Source: JABMPO01 sp964539785 (GTDB lineage Bacteria; Fidelibacterota; Marinisomatia; Marinisomatales; TCS56). Taken from it: a stretch of DNA of 42,712 bases. The first letter of the stretch is position 1. The number at the start of each line of letters is the position of its first letter. Below are positions 29,022 to 36,706 of this stretch, in pieces. The position numbers and the translations under genes are program-made. The stretch is taken from contig CAZIJQ010000018.1 in the NCBI GenBank assembly GCA_964539785.1, forward strand, positions 1 to 42,712. The letters are read 5' to 3'. A model generated the notes under the pieces. The model did no database searches. It was not told the DNA's origin and saw only the letters and a program-made list of their open reading frames with translations.

Positions 29022-29774
29022 TTAACGGCGACTTTGTAGTTTGGCCAGCAGTCGCAGAATTTCCAGATATAGCCAGATCAGAGTTACCAGTAGACCGAAA
29101 GCGCCGTACCATTCCATATATTTGGGAGCATTGCGCTCGGCTCCTTCTTCGATAAAATCGAAATCCAGGACCAGATTCAATGCGGCGATACCTACCACGA
29201 ACAAACTGAATATAATACCCATGTTTGAGCTGCTGTGTATCAAGGGTACCGACTTGCCGAAAAAGCCCAGAATGAAACTGATCATGTAGATAAAAAATAC
29301 GCCCCCGGTGGCGGCGGCAATGCCCAGCTTAAAATTTTCCGTGGGTTTGATTAGACCCGAGCGATAGGCCAGCAGCAGGGCAGCCAGGGTACCAAAGGTC
29401 AGGAAAACAGCCTGGTTAACAATCCCGGGATACATTTGCTCGAAATATTTGGATATTCCGCCCAGAGCCAGACCTTCAAAAAGGGCGTAGGCCGGAACCG
29501 TGTAGGGTGCGAGATGTTTCTTGAAAGTGGTAACTAAAGCCAAAATCAGTCCACCGAAAATGCCCACCATCATGAATCCGCCCATTCGTGGATCGTTGGT
29601 GGGCAGGTTCCAGGTGAATATGGCAGTGGTCATGAGTAACAGCAGCGATAGGGCGGTCTTGTTGACTGTGCCCATAATTGTCATGGCCTGATCGGTTGTG
29701 GCTTGCCCGGCCTTGATAAATGTTTGCGCCCGCAGGGCTGGGTTACCCGAGCGAAGAGAAAGATGCTGGTTCAT
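29022..29774 (-). CDS. Bax inhibitor-1/YccA family membrane protein
   Basis: A 250-residue protein with seven membrane segments, starting about residue 44 (TALSLLLLMTTAIFTW). Family features are YALFEGLALGGISKYFEQMYPGIV, VGIAALNLVLDFDFIEEGAE, and the late MEWYGAFGLLVTLIWLYLEILRLLA with acidic residues of the proposed Ca2+/H+-sensitive core. Bacterial members (BsYetJ type) leak Ca2+ in a pH-dependent way; the physiological role is unclear. Alone on its strand, ends at the hairpin at 28972. Confidence 0.88.
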   Translation of the reverse strand: MNQHLSLRSGNPALRAQTFIKAGQATTDQAMTIMGTVNKTALSLLLLMTTAIFTWNLPTNDPRMGGFMMVGIFGGLILALVTTFKKHLAPYTVPAYALFEGLALGGISKYFEQMYPGIVNQAVFLTFGTLAALLLAYRSGLIKPTENFKLGIAAATGGVFFIYMISFILGFFGKSVPLIHSSSNMGIIFSLFVVGIAALNLVLDFDFIEEGAERNAPKYMEWYGAFGLLVTLIWLYLEILRLLAKLQSRR

Positions 29775-29887
29775 AAATCAATCCATTTTTAGTTTTATTA
29801 TTATGAAATTTCTTATGCAAAAAAATTGATAACAATATTTAATCTTTTTACTGCTAATGAGTGTTAGTGTGATACGTTCCTTAAATT

Positions 29888-29915
29888 GTATGGGCACGGC
29901 GCGCTGTGCCTCCAC
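29888..29915. repeat. Degenerate R1 palindrome (GGGCACGGCGCG type)
   Basis: GTATGGGCACGGCG followed by CGCTGTGCCTCCAC; the right arm differs from the exact complement at three or four positions. Confidence 0.55.
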
Positions 29916-30046
29916 GATATTCAATAAAGATATAATCATCAGATACAAAAAAGCACAAATCATGTGCTGATCTGGTTACCGCAGATTTAAAGGATCTAAT
30001 TATGGTTAGAATTGATCCTTGAACAGGTTTTCCATAATTTTCGGTT

Positions 30047-30074
30047 GTACGGGCACGGTGCACCGTGCCCGTAC
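30047..30074. repeat. R1 palindrome, perfect (GTACGGGCACGGTG arm)
   Basis: Arms GTACGGGCACGGTG and CACCGTGCCCGTAC are exact complements with no loop. It lies just downstream of the RAYT stop at 30080. Confidence 0.85.
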
Positions 30075-30079
30075 GGTAT

Positions 30080-30643
30080 TTAGTCGTTTGGATTATCAAT
30101 GGGCTTGGCAATATTATACTGATCTAGCCAGGCTTTGAAAAAATCTTTCCCTGATTGATCGGGGTTATCAGTGTCGCTACCCCAGTTTCCAGGATTAGTA
30201 ACGATATAATCGCGAATTACGTGTTCGTAATAATTTCGATGCCAGATTGGTGAATTGATAAATAAACCCAATTCATGAGCCGATCTGGTGACTGCAGATT
30301 TAAAGGATCTAATTATGGTTGGAATTGAACCTTGAACGGGTTTTCCATATTTTTCAGTTGTACGGGCACGGCGCGCCGTGCCCGTACTATCACTTATGCA
30401 AATTATCCCATGAAAATGATTTGGCATAATTACATAATCATCTAATTCAATGTTTCTACGTATTGTTGCTGTTTTTTGCCATTCTTTGTTAACGATTTTA
30501 CCTATTTCACTAAGCAATATTGTTTTGGCAATAATATTTCCGAAAATGGGCAATTTGCCATGACTGCAAATTGTAATAAAATACATCCCCGACTGGGAAT
30601 AATCATACCCGGATAACCGAATTGATTTTCGGCTGGGTAACAT
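30080..30643 (-). CDS. REP-associated tyrosine (Y1/RAYT) transposase, probably defective
   Basis: A 187-residue HUH-type transposase. Landmarks are SIRLSGYDYSQSGMYFITIC, the HUH site MPNHFHGIIC (His76, His78), GSIPTIIRSFKSAVT, and WHRNYYEHVIRD with candidate nucleophile Tyr138/139. Between HVIRD and YIVTNPGNW the helix that usually follows (xELxxIRx) seems to be missing by about 8-10 residues, so activity is doubtful. Residues 86-94 (STGTARRAR) are encoded by a perfect R1 palindrome. RAYTs are single-copy, host-fixed relatives of IS200/IS605 transposases thought to spread REP palindromes, and this one is surrounded by them. Confidence 0.85.
   Translation of the reverse strand: MLPSRKSIRLSGYDYSQSGMYFITICSHGKLPIFGNIIAKTILLSEIGKIVNKEWQKTATIRRNIELDDYVIMPNHFHGIICISDSTGTARRARTTEKYGKPVQGSIPTIIRSFKSAVTRSAHELGLFINSPIWHRNYYEHVIRDYIVTNPGNWGSDTDNPDQSGKDFFKAWLDQYNIAKPIDNPND
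30360..30387. repeat. R1 palindrome, perfect, inside the RAYT coding sequence
   Basis: Arms GTACGGGCACGGCG and CGCCGTGCCCGTAC are exact complements. It keeps the reading frame and encodes part of STGTARRART. Confidence 0.88.
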
Positions 30644-30648
30644 TTCAA

Positions 30649-31992
30649 TTATTTACTGTAATTATCGATCCGGTCCTGGATGGTGGAAACTATACCATTA
30701 AGCGGAATCCGCTCCTGGTTCTGGGTGTCACGATCGCGGATAGTGACCGTGTCGTCTTCCAGAGTCTGGTGATCAACGGTAATTCCGAATGGTGTTCCCG
30801 CCTCATCCTGGCGGTAGTAACGCTTTCCGATCGAGCCTTGCTGATCATAAATCACCTTCCAATGGTTTTTCAGATCATCTACGATTTTATGGGCAATGTC
30901 CGGCAGACCGTCTTTTTTTACCAGGGGACATACAACTGCTTTAACCGGCGCCACAGCTGGGTGGAAACGCATGACTACCCGGTTGTTTTCATCGTCTTCC
31001 CAGTAAGCATCAGAAAGCACCGCCAGCAGCATCCGGTTCAAGCCCGCGGAAGTCTCAATAATATACGGGAAGTAACGTTCTTTAGCCTCGTCATCGAACA
31101 TTTGCATGCTTTTACCGGAATATTCCTGATGACGTCGCAAATCGAAATTGGTGCGATTGTGAATACCCTCGATTTCGGCCCAGCCAAACGGAAATTCAAA
31201 TTCGATATCCCAAGCCTCCTTGGCATAATGAGCCAATTCATTTTCGCCATGCTGATGGTAACGGACCTTTTCATGATCGATACCCAGAGCTTCGGTGTAA
31301 AATTTTATCCGCTCATCTTTCCAGCGCAGCATTTCGTCATCGTCGGTACCAGGTTTAACGAAATACTGCATTTCCATTTGTTCGAATTCCCGAGTCCGGA
31401 ATATGAAGTTCCGGGCCACGATTTCGTTGCGAAAGGCTTTCCCGATCTGGGCGATTCCGAACGGTACTTTCAGGCGCATAGCGCCTTGAGTGAGCAGGTA
31501 ATTGACATAGATTCCCTGGGCGGTTTCCGGTCGTAAATAGGCTTCCGAACCCGATTCTTCCACGGGGCCGACAATGGTTTTAAACATCAGGTTAAACTGC
31601 CGCGGATCGGTCATTTTACCGGTGGTACCGCAAGTGGGACATTTAGTGGTTGACCAATCGATTGCTTCGTAATCCTCAGCAAATTCATCAGCCCGGTAAC
31701 GGGCCTTACATTGCTTGCAATCAACCAGTGGATCATGGAAATTGGAGACGTGCCCGGATGCCTCCCAGATTTTAGGATGCATCAGAATACCGCTATCCAA
31801 CCCGACGATATTTTCGTGTAGTTGGGTCATGGCTCGCCACCAGCGTTGGGAAATGGCATTTTTCAGGGATACTCCCAGGGGACCGTAATCATAAACGGCA
31901 CCGAAACCACCATATATTTCACTGGATTGAAAGATAAATCCCCGGCGTTTGGCCAGGGAAACAATTTTTTCTAAGCGTACGTTTTTTTTCAT
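30649..31992 (-). CDS. glyS: Glycyl-tRNA synthetase, homodimeric class II type
   Basis: A 447-residue single-chain GlyRS (alpha2 type, as in Thermus and eukaryotes), unlike the alpha2beta2 GlyQ/GlyS of many bacteria. Features: RRGFIFQSSEIYGGFGAVYDYGP opening, a zinc-binding insert (DCKQCKARY and TKCPTCGTTG), motif 2 region FRNEIVARNFIFRTREFEQME, and motif 3 SAGLNRMLLAVLSD. The C-terminal anticodon-binding domain has VVCPLVKKDGLPD and YRQDEAGTPFGITVD. It charges tRNA-Gly. Length is slightly short for the family but complete. No T-box leader is seen upstream, where ccmH begins within 30 bases. Confidence 0.95.
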   Translation of the reverse strand: MKKNVRLEKIVSLAKRRGFIFQSSEIYGGFGAVYDYGPLGVSLKNAISQRWWRAMTQLHENIVGLDSGILMHPKIWEASGHVSNFHDPLVDCKQCKARYRADEFAEDYEAIDWSTTKCPTCGTTGKMTDPRQFNLMFKTIVGPVEESGSEAYLRPETAQGIYVNYLLTQGAMRLKVPFGIAQIGKAFRNEIVARNFIFRTREFEQMEMQYFVKPGTDDDEMLRWKDERIKFYTEALGIDHEKVRYHQHGENELAHYAKEAWDIEFEFPFGWAEIEGIHNRTNFDLRRHQEYSGKSMQMFDDEAKERYFPYIIETSAGLNRMLLAVLSDAYWEDDENNRVVMRFHPAVAPVKAVVCPLVKKDGLPDIAHKIVDDLKNHWKVIYDQQGSIGKRYYRQDEAGTPFGITVDHQTLEDDTVTIRDRDTQNQERIPLNGIVSTIQDRIDNYSK

Positions 31993-32021
31993 TAATACAA
32001 TCTGATAATTCTTTTATATGG

Positions 32022-32465
32022 CTAATCGAAAGATTTCAATTCCCGCTCGATTTGTTCGTCGAAAGGAATTTTTTCTTTGGGCTGTTGCGGGCTTTTTCCA
32101 CTGGCGGCGATTGCTTTTGGTGTCCGCAGATAATTGATGAAAACGGCAATCCCGATTAAGGCAATCAGGATCGGTGCAATCCAGGCCATCAGGTTGAATC
32201 CGGTGGCTGCCGGCGAAGCCAGTATTCGTTCGCCGTGTAGCTTAACGAAATAATCCAGTATTTGTTCTTTATTCAGACTGTCTTCAACCACCAAGCGGCG
32301 GATTTCCCGTTCCATCTCGCTATGACCATGGTCGTATACAGTGCCACTCCAACAGCAGGGAGCGATCAGGCTCTGTTCCAAGTCAATTATCAGCTTTTCT
32401 TGCGCTTCAGTGGCGGCCAGTGCCAGGCTGGCAATCACTATTAAACTAATGATTAGTTTTTTCAT
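32022..32465 (-). CDS. ccmH: CcmH-family cytochrome c biogenesis protein with vicinal Cys
   Basis: A 147-residue protein with a signal peptide (MKKLIISLIVIASLALAA), a small helical CcmH/NrfF/CycL-like domain and a membrane anchor (about 90-110: LMAWIAPILIALIGIAVFI). The usual CxxC of CcmH is replaced by adjacent cysteines in LIAPCCWSGTV (Cys37-Cys38), a recognised subgroup. ILDYFVKLHGERIL fits the family's helix 3. CcmH normally reduces apocytochrome c for heme attachment. No other ccm genes are present; its ATG overlaps the topA stop by 4 bases, so it is translationally coupled to topA. Confidence 0.82.
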   Translation of the reverse strand: MKKLIISLIVIASLALAATEAQEKLIIDLEQSLIAPCCWSGTVYDHGHSEMEREIRRLVVEDSLNKEQILDYFVKLHGERILASPAATGFNLMAWIAPILIALIGIAVFINYLRTPKAIAASGKSPQQPKEKIPFDEQIERELKSFD

Positions 32466-34972
32466 TTTTTACGTCTTCGTTTTTTTGTTGGCCCCGCTGC
32501 TATCTTCTTATTGATCAAATCAATCGCTTGTTCCGCAGTTAAATCTTCATGATTGATATTTTTTGGTATAGCGGCGTTGACCTTACCATCAGTAATGAAG
32601 GGACCGTAGCGGCCATCCTTCAGGACAATTGTTTTACCAGATTCGGGATGGGTACCCAAAGTTCGCAATTCGGCACTTGGCTTACGGGCGCTTGCTAAAA
32701 TTGCAACTGCCCGATCCAGGGTCACATTCAATGGAGTATCCGCCATAATCAGTTTCTGGTTGGTGCGGCCGCTTTTCAAGTAAGGTCCATAGCGGCCGTA
32801 GTCGGCGAGAACTTCCTCGCCGGTATCCGGGTGAGCGCCTAAACTGCGCGGCAGGGTCAGCAGGCGTAAAGCCAGGTCCAGGTCCAAATCGTCGGGGTCA
32901 AGATCTTTTGGAATCCCTTTGCGAACCTTGGTATCGCCTTTTTGAACATACCTGCCGTAAGGACCTTCCTTGATAAATATTTGTTCTCCGGTTTCCGGAT
33001 CGGTACCCAGTGTTTCGGGTTGTTCGTTGCCCCGGGCCAGTAATTCTAAAGCGCTTTCCAGATTGATATCACCGGGAGCCAGGGAATGGGGAACCGATTT
33101 ACGCAGGTCTCCCTTTTGGATATAAGGTCCATAGTTTCCGACTCTGGTCTCAACGATAATACCATCGTCTTCGCCCAGCGAAATCGTGCAGGCTTTGCGG
33201 ATATCGACTTTATCTTCCAGCATTTTTTCCAAACCGACCATATCCTTGCCGCCAAAGTAAAATGCTTCCATAAACGGCAACGCTTGTGCGTCGCCACGGG
33301 CGATAGCATCCAGTTGATCTTCCATCTCAGCCGTGAATTTGGCATTAACCAGTGATTCAAAATGGTTTTCCAGTAACTGAACAACCGCCACTGCTAGGAA
33401 GGTGGGGATCAATTTGCCTTTACGATTCTCCACATAATCCTTTTGCATGATCCGGCTTAAAATATTGGCGTAAGTCGATGGCCGACCGATTCCTTTGGCT
33501 TCCATTTCTTTCACCAGTGAGGCCTCAGTGAAGCGTGCCGGTGGTTTGGTCTGGCGTTCATCTACCAGCAATTTTTCGCAAGTTAGTCGTTGATTAACTT
33601 GCAGCGCTGGCAAGACCGTTTCTTTGTCGGCCAATCCAATATCGGGATCATCGCTGCCTTCAACATAAGCCCGCATGTAACCAGGGAATAGAATCACTTT
33701 GCCAACGGCGCGAAAATCAGCTTTTTGGTTGGTTACAGTGACAGTCGTTTGCATTAATTTGGCCGGTTTCATTTGGCTGGCAATGGTGCGTTTGCGAACC
33801 AAATCGTAGAGCCGGGCAGCGTCCTTATCAAGCTTGGAGGCCACTTCTGCCACTGGTTTGAATGAGCTGCCAGCCGGGCGGATGGCCTCATGGGCTTCCT
33901 GGGCATTTTTGACTTTTCGAGTGTATTGAATCGGTTTTTCCGGTAAAAATTGGCTGCCGTAACGTGATTGTATTTCGTTTCTGGCAGCATTCAAAGCTTC
34001 GCCCGATAAATGGGTGGAGTCGGTCCGCATATAAGTAATGTACCCGGCTTCGTATAATGCCTGGGCGGTGCGCATTGTCTTACGTGCCGCAAACCGCAGT
34101 TTGCGAGCAGCCTCCTGTTGCAGCGTGCTGGTTATAAACGGCGGCGAAGGTCGGGATGTGAGCGGTTTTTCTACAATGTCACTGACTACCCAGGGTCCCG
34201 GTTCCAGTTCTTTGGCCAGGGTTTCGGCCTGGGTTTGCGATAGAACCATTAGATTTTTTCGGGCCGGTAATCCGGTAGCGCCATAGAAGTCTTTACGGGT
34301 GGCCAGGCGTTGACCATCCAGTTTAAAGAGTTGGGTAGAAAATATTTTTGGATCGTTGGTGGCTAAATCGGCTTTGAGAGTGTAATAGATGGCATTCTTG
34401 AAGGCCGCCCTTTGGCGCTCGCGGTCTACAATTATTTTGATTGCTGCCGACTGTACCCGTCCCGCCGATAGGGCCGTCTTGACAAATTTCATGTTTTTCT
34501 GGAGCGTATTCCATAGTACCGGAGAGATTTTATAGCCTACCAGCCGGTCGATAATCCGACGCGTCATCTGGGCGTCTACTAACTGGTAGTCGATAGGATG
34601 GCGATTCTGCATGCCTTCCCGGATACCGGATTTGGTGATTTCGGTAAACTGGACCCGCTCAAGCTTGGCTTTGGGTAATTCCTGAGCCAGATGATCGGCA
34701 ATGGCTTCCCCTTCCCGATCCGGGTCAGTCGCCAGGATAATTTCCGGTGCGGTTTTCGCGGCCGTCTTCAATTTCTTCATGAAATCTTTACGGTCCGGCA
34801 GGATTTGTAACGTCGGTTTAAAGTCGGCTTCGATGTCGATACCCAATTCTTTTTTGGGTAAATCTTTGATGTGGCCGACACAGGCCAGGACTTCATACTC
34901 GTCACTAAGATAGCGGGCAATCGTCCGGGCTTTGGACGGTGATTCAACGATCAGGATTGGTTTTTCACTCAT
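32462..34972 (-). CDS. topA: DNA topoisomerase I (type IA)
   Basis: An 836-residue enzyme relaxing negative supercoils. The TOPRIM domain is LIVESPSKARTIARYL (7-22) with DPDREGE (83-89); the catalytic Tyr314 is in YITYMRTDSTHLS; EAIRPAG and GIGRPSTYA follow as usual. In place of CxxC zinc fingers the C-terminus carries four or more repeats of the GxHPxTGExxxxxxGRYGPYxxxG type (Toprim_Crpt), ending in a Lys/Arg-rich tail (KKRRRKK) that probably binds DNA. This organisation is known from several phyla including actinobacteria. Confidence 0.95.
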   Translation of the reverse strand: MSEKPILIVESPSKARTIARYLSDEYEVLACVGHIKDLPKKELGIDIEADFKPTLQILPDRKDFMKKLKTAAKTAPEIILATDPDREGEAIADHLAQELPKAKLERVQFTEITKSGIREGMQNRHPIDYQLVDAQMTRRIIDRLVGYKISPVLWNTLQKNMKFVKTALSAGRVQSAAIKIIVDRERQRAAFKNAIYYTLKADLATNDPKIFSTQLFKLDGQRLATRKDFYGATGLPARKNLMVLSQTQAETLAKELEPGPWVVSDIVEKPLTSRPSPPFITSTLQQEAARKLRFAARKTMRTAQALYEAGYITYMRTDSTHLSGEALNAARNEIQSRYGSQFLPEKPIQYTRKVKNAQEAHEAIRPAGSSFKPVAEVASKLDKDAARLYDLVRKRTIASQMKPAKLMQTTVTVTNQKADFRAVGKVILFPGYMRAYVEGSDDPDIGLADKETVLPALQVNQRLTCEKLLVDERQTKPPARFTEASLVKEMEAKGIGRPSTYANILSRIMQKDYVENRKGKLIPTFLAVAVVQLLENHFESLVNAKFTAEMEDQLDAIARGDAQALPFMEAFYFGGKDMVGLEKMLEDKVDIRKACTISLGEDDGIIVETRVGNYGPYIQKGDLRKSVPHSLAPGDINLESALELLARGNEQPETLGTDPETGEQIFIKEGPYGRYVQKGDTKVRKGIPKDLDPDDLDLDLALRLLTLPRSLGAHPDTGEEVLADYGRYGPYLKSGRTNQKLIMADTPLNVTLDRAVAILASARKPSAELRTLGTHPESGKTIVLKDGRYGPFITDGKVNAAIPKNINHEDLTAEQAIDLINKKIAAGPTKKRRRKK

Positions 34973-35026
34973 AATGGGGCGGAATTTACAGGACGTTTGT
35001 GTTTGACAAGAACAATTTCATCAAAT

Positions 35027-36280
35027 TCATTTTTTCAGGTGAGAAATGAGGTTGGGGGACGCAATTGTGGATTGTTCTCCGGTACTTAAATCCTTGACTT
35101 GAACCGTCCCGGCTTTGATTTCAGCGCTGCCGTAAATTATTACGAATTCGGCTCTGAGTCGATTCGCTTCCCTAAACTGGGCTTTCATACTGCGACGCAG
35201 ATAGTCCATATCAGATTTAATTCCTGCATTTCGCAGTTGCGAAATCAGTACCAGGTTGGCAGCGCGGCCGGGATCATCCAGAGAAATCAGATAAACTTTC
35301 GTTTTTTGTGGGCTAGCAATTATACCAGCTGCTTCCTGAGCCATTAACACACGCTCAATACCGGTAGCAAATCCGATGCCCGGGGTTGGTTTTCCGCCCA
35401 GGGTTTCAATCAGACCATCGTAGCGACCGCCACCACAGACCGAGCTCTGGGCACCCAGTGCGGGAGATATAATCTCAAAAGTTGTGCGGGTATAATAATC
35501 GAGACCACGTACCAGGTTTGAATCTTCCTCAAAAGGAATTGACAGCGATTTCAAGCCGGATTTCAATTCCTCGTAATGAGCCTGATCAGCGCTGGTCAAA
35601 TATTCGGCAATTATGGGTGCGGGTTTAACAATTTCCGCTTCATGGGGAACTTTTGTATCCAGAATGCGCAGGGGATTGGTATCAAATCGTCGTCGGCTGG
35701 TCTCCGACAAATCATTCAAGTGGGGACGCAGGAAATTTTGAAGAGCTTCTCGGAATGCGGTTCGGCATTCGCTGGAGCCGATACTGTTCAGTTTGATCGT
35801 CAGATTTTCCAGCCCCAGTTCCAGCAGGGAATAATAGGCAATTGCGATGATTTCCACATCAATTTCAGGATGTGGTGAACCGAGTGCTTCAACACCATAT
35901 TGGTGAAATTGACGATAGCGGCCTTTTTGGGGGCGCTCTTGCCGGAAAGCATGATCGATGTAATACAGTTTTGTGAGTGGCGTGATTCGGCCCAGATTAT
36001 GTTGCAGATACGACCGGATCACCGGGGCGGTCAACTCCGGTTTAAGGGTGACGCTGGTGTCGCTCATATCCTGGAAAGTATACATCTCCTTGGAAACGAT
36101 ATCGGTTTCCGAACCAACACCGCGGGCGAATAATTCGGTCCGCTCAAACGCCGGTGTTCGGATTTCCGAATAACCATAGCGCTCCATGAAATTGTGAATC
36201 TCCCGTTCCAGGCTTTGCCAACGCCGGGACTGGTCCGGAAGGATATCGTGGGTGCCTTTGATGGATCGGAGAGTGCTCAT
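35027..36280 (-). CDS. hisS: Histidyl-tRNA synthetase
   Basis: A 417-residue class II synthetase. Motif 1 region GYSEIRTPAFERTELF, motif 2 FRQERPQKGRYRQFHQYGVE, the histidine-specific LVRGLDYYTRTTFEI and motif 3 GIGFATGIERVLMA are all intact; the C-terminal anticodon-binding domain ends with YGSAEIKAGTVQVKDL. It lies 54 bases upstream of topA on the same strand. Confidence 0.96.
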   Translation of the reverse strand: MSTLRSIKGTHDILPDQSRRWQSLEREIHNFMERYGYSEIRTPAFERTELFARGVGSETDIVSKEMYTFQDMSDTSVTLKPELTAPVIRSYLQHNLGRITPLTKLYYIDHAFRQERPQKGRYRQFHQYGVEALGSPHPEIDVEIIAIAYYSLLELGLENLTIKLNSIGSSECRTAFREALQNFLRPHLNDLSETSRRRFDTNPLRILDTKVPHEAEIVKPAPIIAEYLTSADQAHYEELKSGLKSLSIPFEEDSNLVRGLDYYTRTTFEIISPALGAQSSVCGGGRYDGLIETLGGKPTPGIGFATGIERVLMAQEAAGIIASPQKTKVYLISLDDPGRAANLVLISQLRNAGIKSDMDYLRRSMKAQFREANRLRAEFVIIYGSAEIKAGTVQVKDLSTGEQSTIASPNLISHLKK

Positions 36281-36286
36281 AATCGT

Positions 36287-36622
36287 CTAATCTATCAAGC
36301 CGGCTAATATATCTCTGGCCATGGCCAGTTTATTTTCCGGAACGAAAAGTTTAACCCGGCCACCGGTGGACCCGAGACCTGAAATATTGAAAGTAGCCGT
36401 GAGCACATCTGATTTTATAAAATGGGCTATGCCCTCCTTATTTAAAATCTCAGCTATCATTTCGGCATAGGTTTTTCCCTGCAGTGTTCCCACTGATAGC
36501 CAATTTATTTCTTCCAATGGCAGCTCTAATGGCAGGGTCTCTACCAATGTTACATTGCAATCGGCACAGTGTTTTATTTCCGGTTTATACTCAGCTTGAC
36601 ACAAAGGACAATACATGATCAC
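36287..36622 (-). CDS. DUF2007-type protein with N-terminal zinc ribbon
   Basis: A 111-residue protein with CPLC ... CADC (Cys5, 8, 19, 22) forming a rubredoxin-like zinc ribbon, then a DUF2007 (putative signal-transducing) domain with GKTYAEMIAEILNKEGI and VKLFVPENKLAMARDIL. Function unknown. Six bases separate it from hisS, so it is likely the first gene of a hisS-topA-ccmH-glyS run. Confidence 0.82.
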   Translation of the reverse strand: MIMYCPLCQAEYKPEIKHCADCNVTLVETLPLELPLEEINWLSVGTLQGKTYAEMIAEILNKEGIAHFIKSDVLTATFNISGLGSTGGRVKLFVPENKLAMARDILAGLID

Positions 36623-36706
36623 TCCTATTATTGACTTAGAATTTGCAATAAAGCTGGCAGCAAGTAAATAATGAATGCTGCCTTTTTATCAGGTTCGCAC
36701 ACTGCA

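Larger units (their letters stand above)
29881..30074 (-). pseudogene. Partial, degenerate duplicate of the neighbouring RAYT
   Basis: The peptide RARTTENYGKPVQGSILTII followed by RSFKSAVTRSAHDL repeats residues 92-125 of the transposase next door with few changes. At DNA level about 105 bases (29970-30074) match 30283-30387. After AHDL the duplicate runs into unrelated FFVSDDYIFIEYRG and then a further GGTARRA-type palindrome. It lacks the HUH and Tyr motifs and cannot encode an enzyme. Palindromes mark both ends (29888-29915 degenerate, 30047-30074 perfect). Confidence 0.8.

Noticed and set aside
30622..31536. Long 304-codon plus-strand ORF opposite glyS
   Set aside because: It lies antisense to a well-conserved synthetase gene and its protein matches nothing; it is a shadow of the codon usage of glyS.
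31993..36286. T-box riboswitches ahead of glyS or hisS
   Set aside because: The upstream spaces are only about 29 and 6 bases, too short for a T-box leader.
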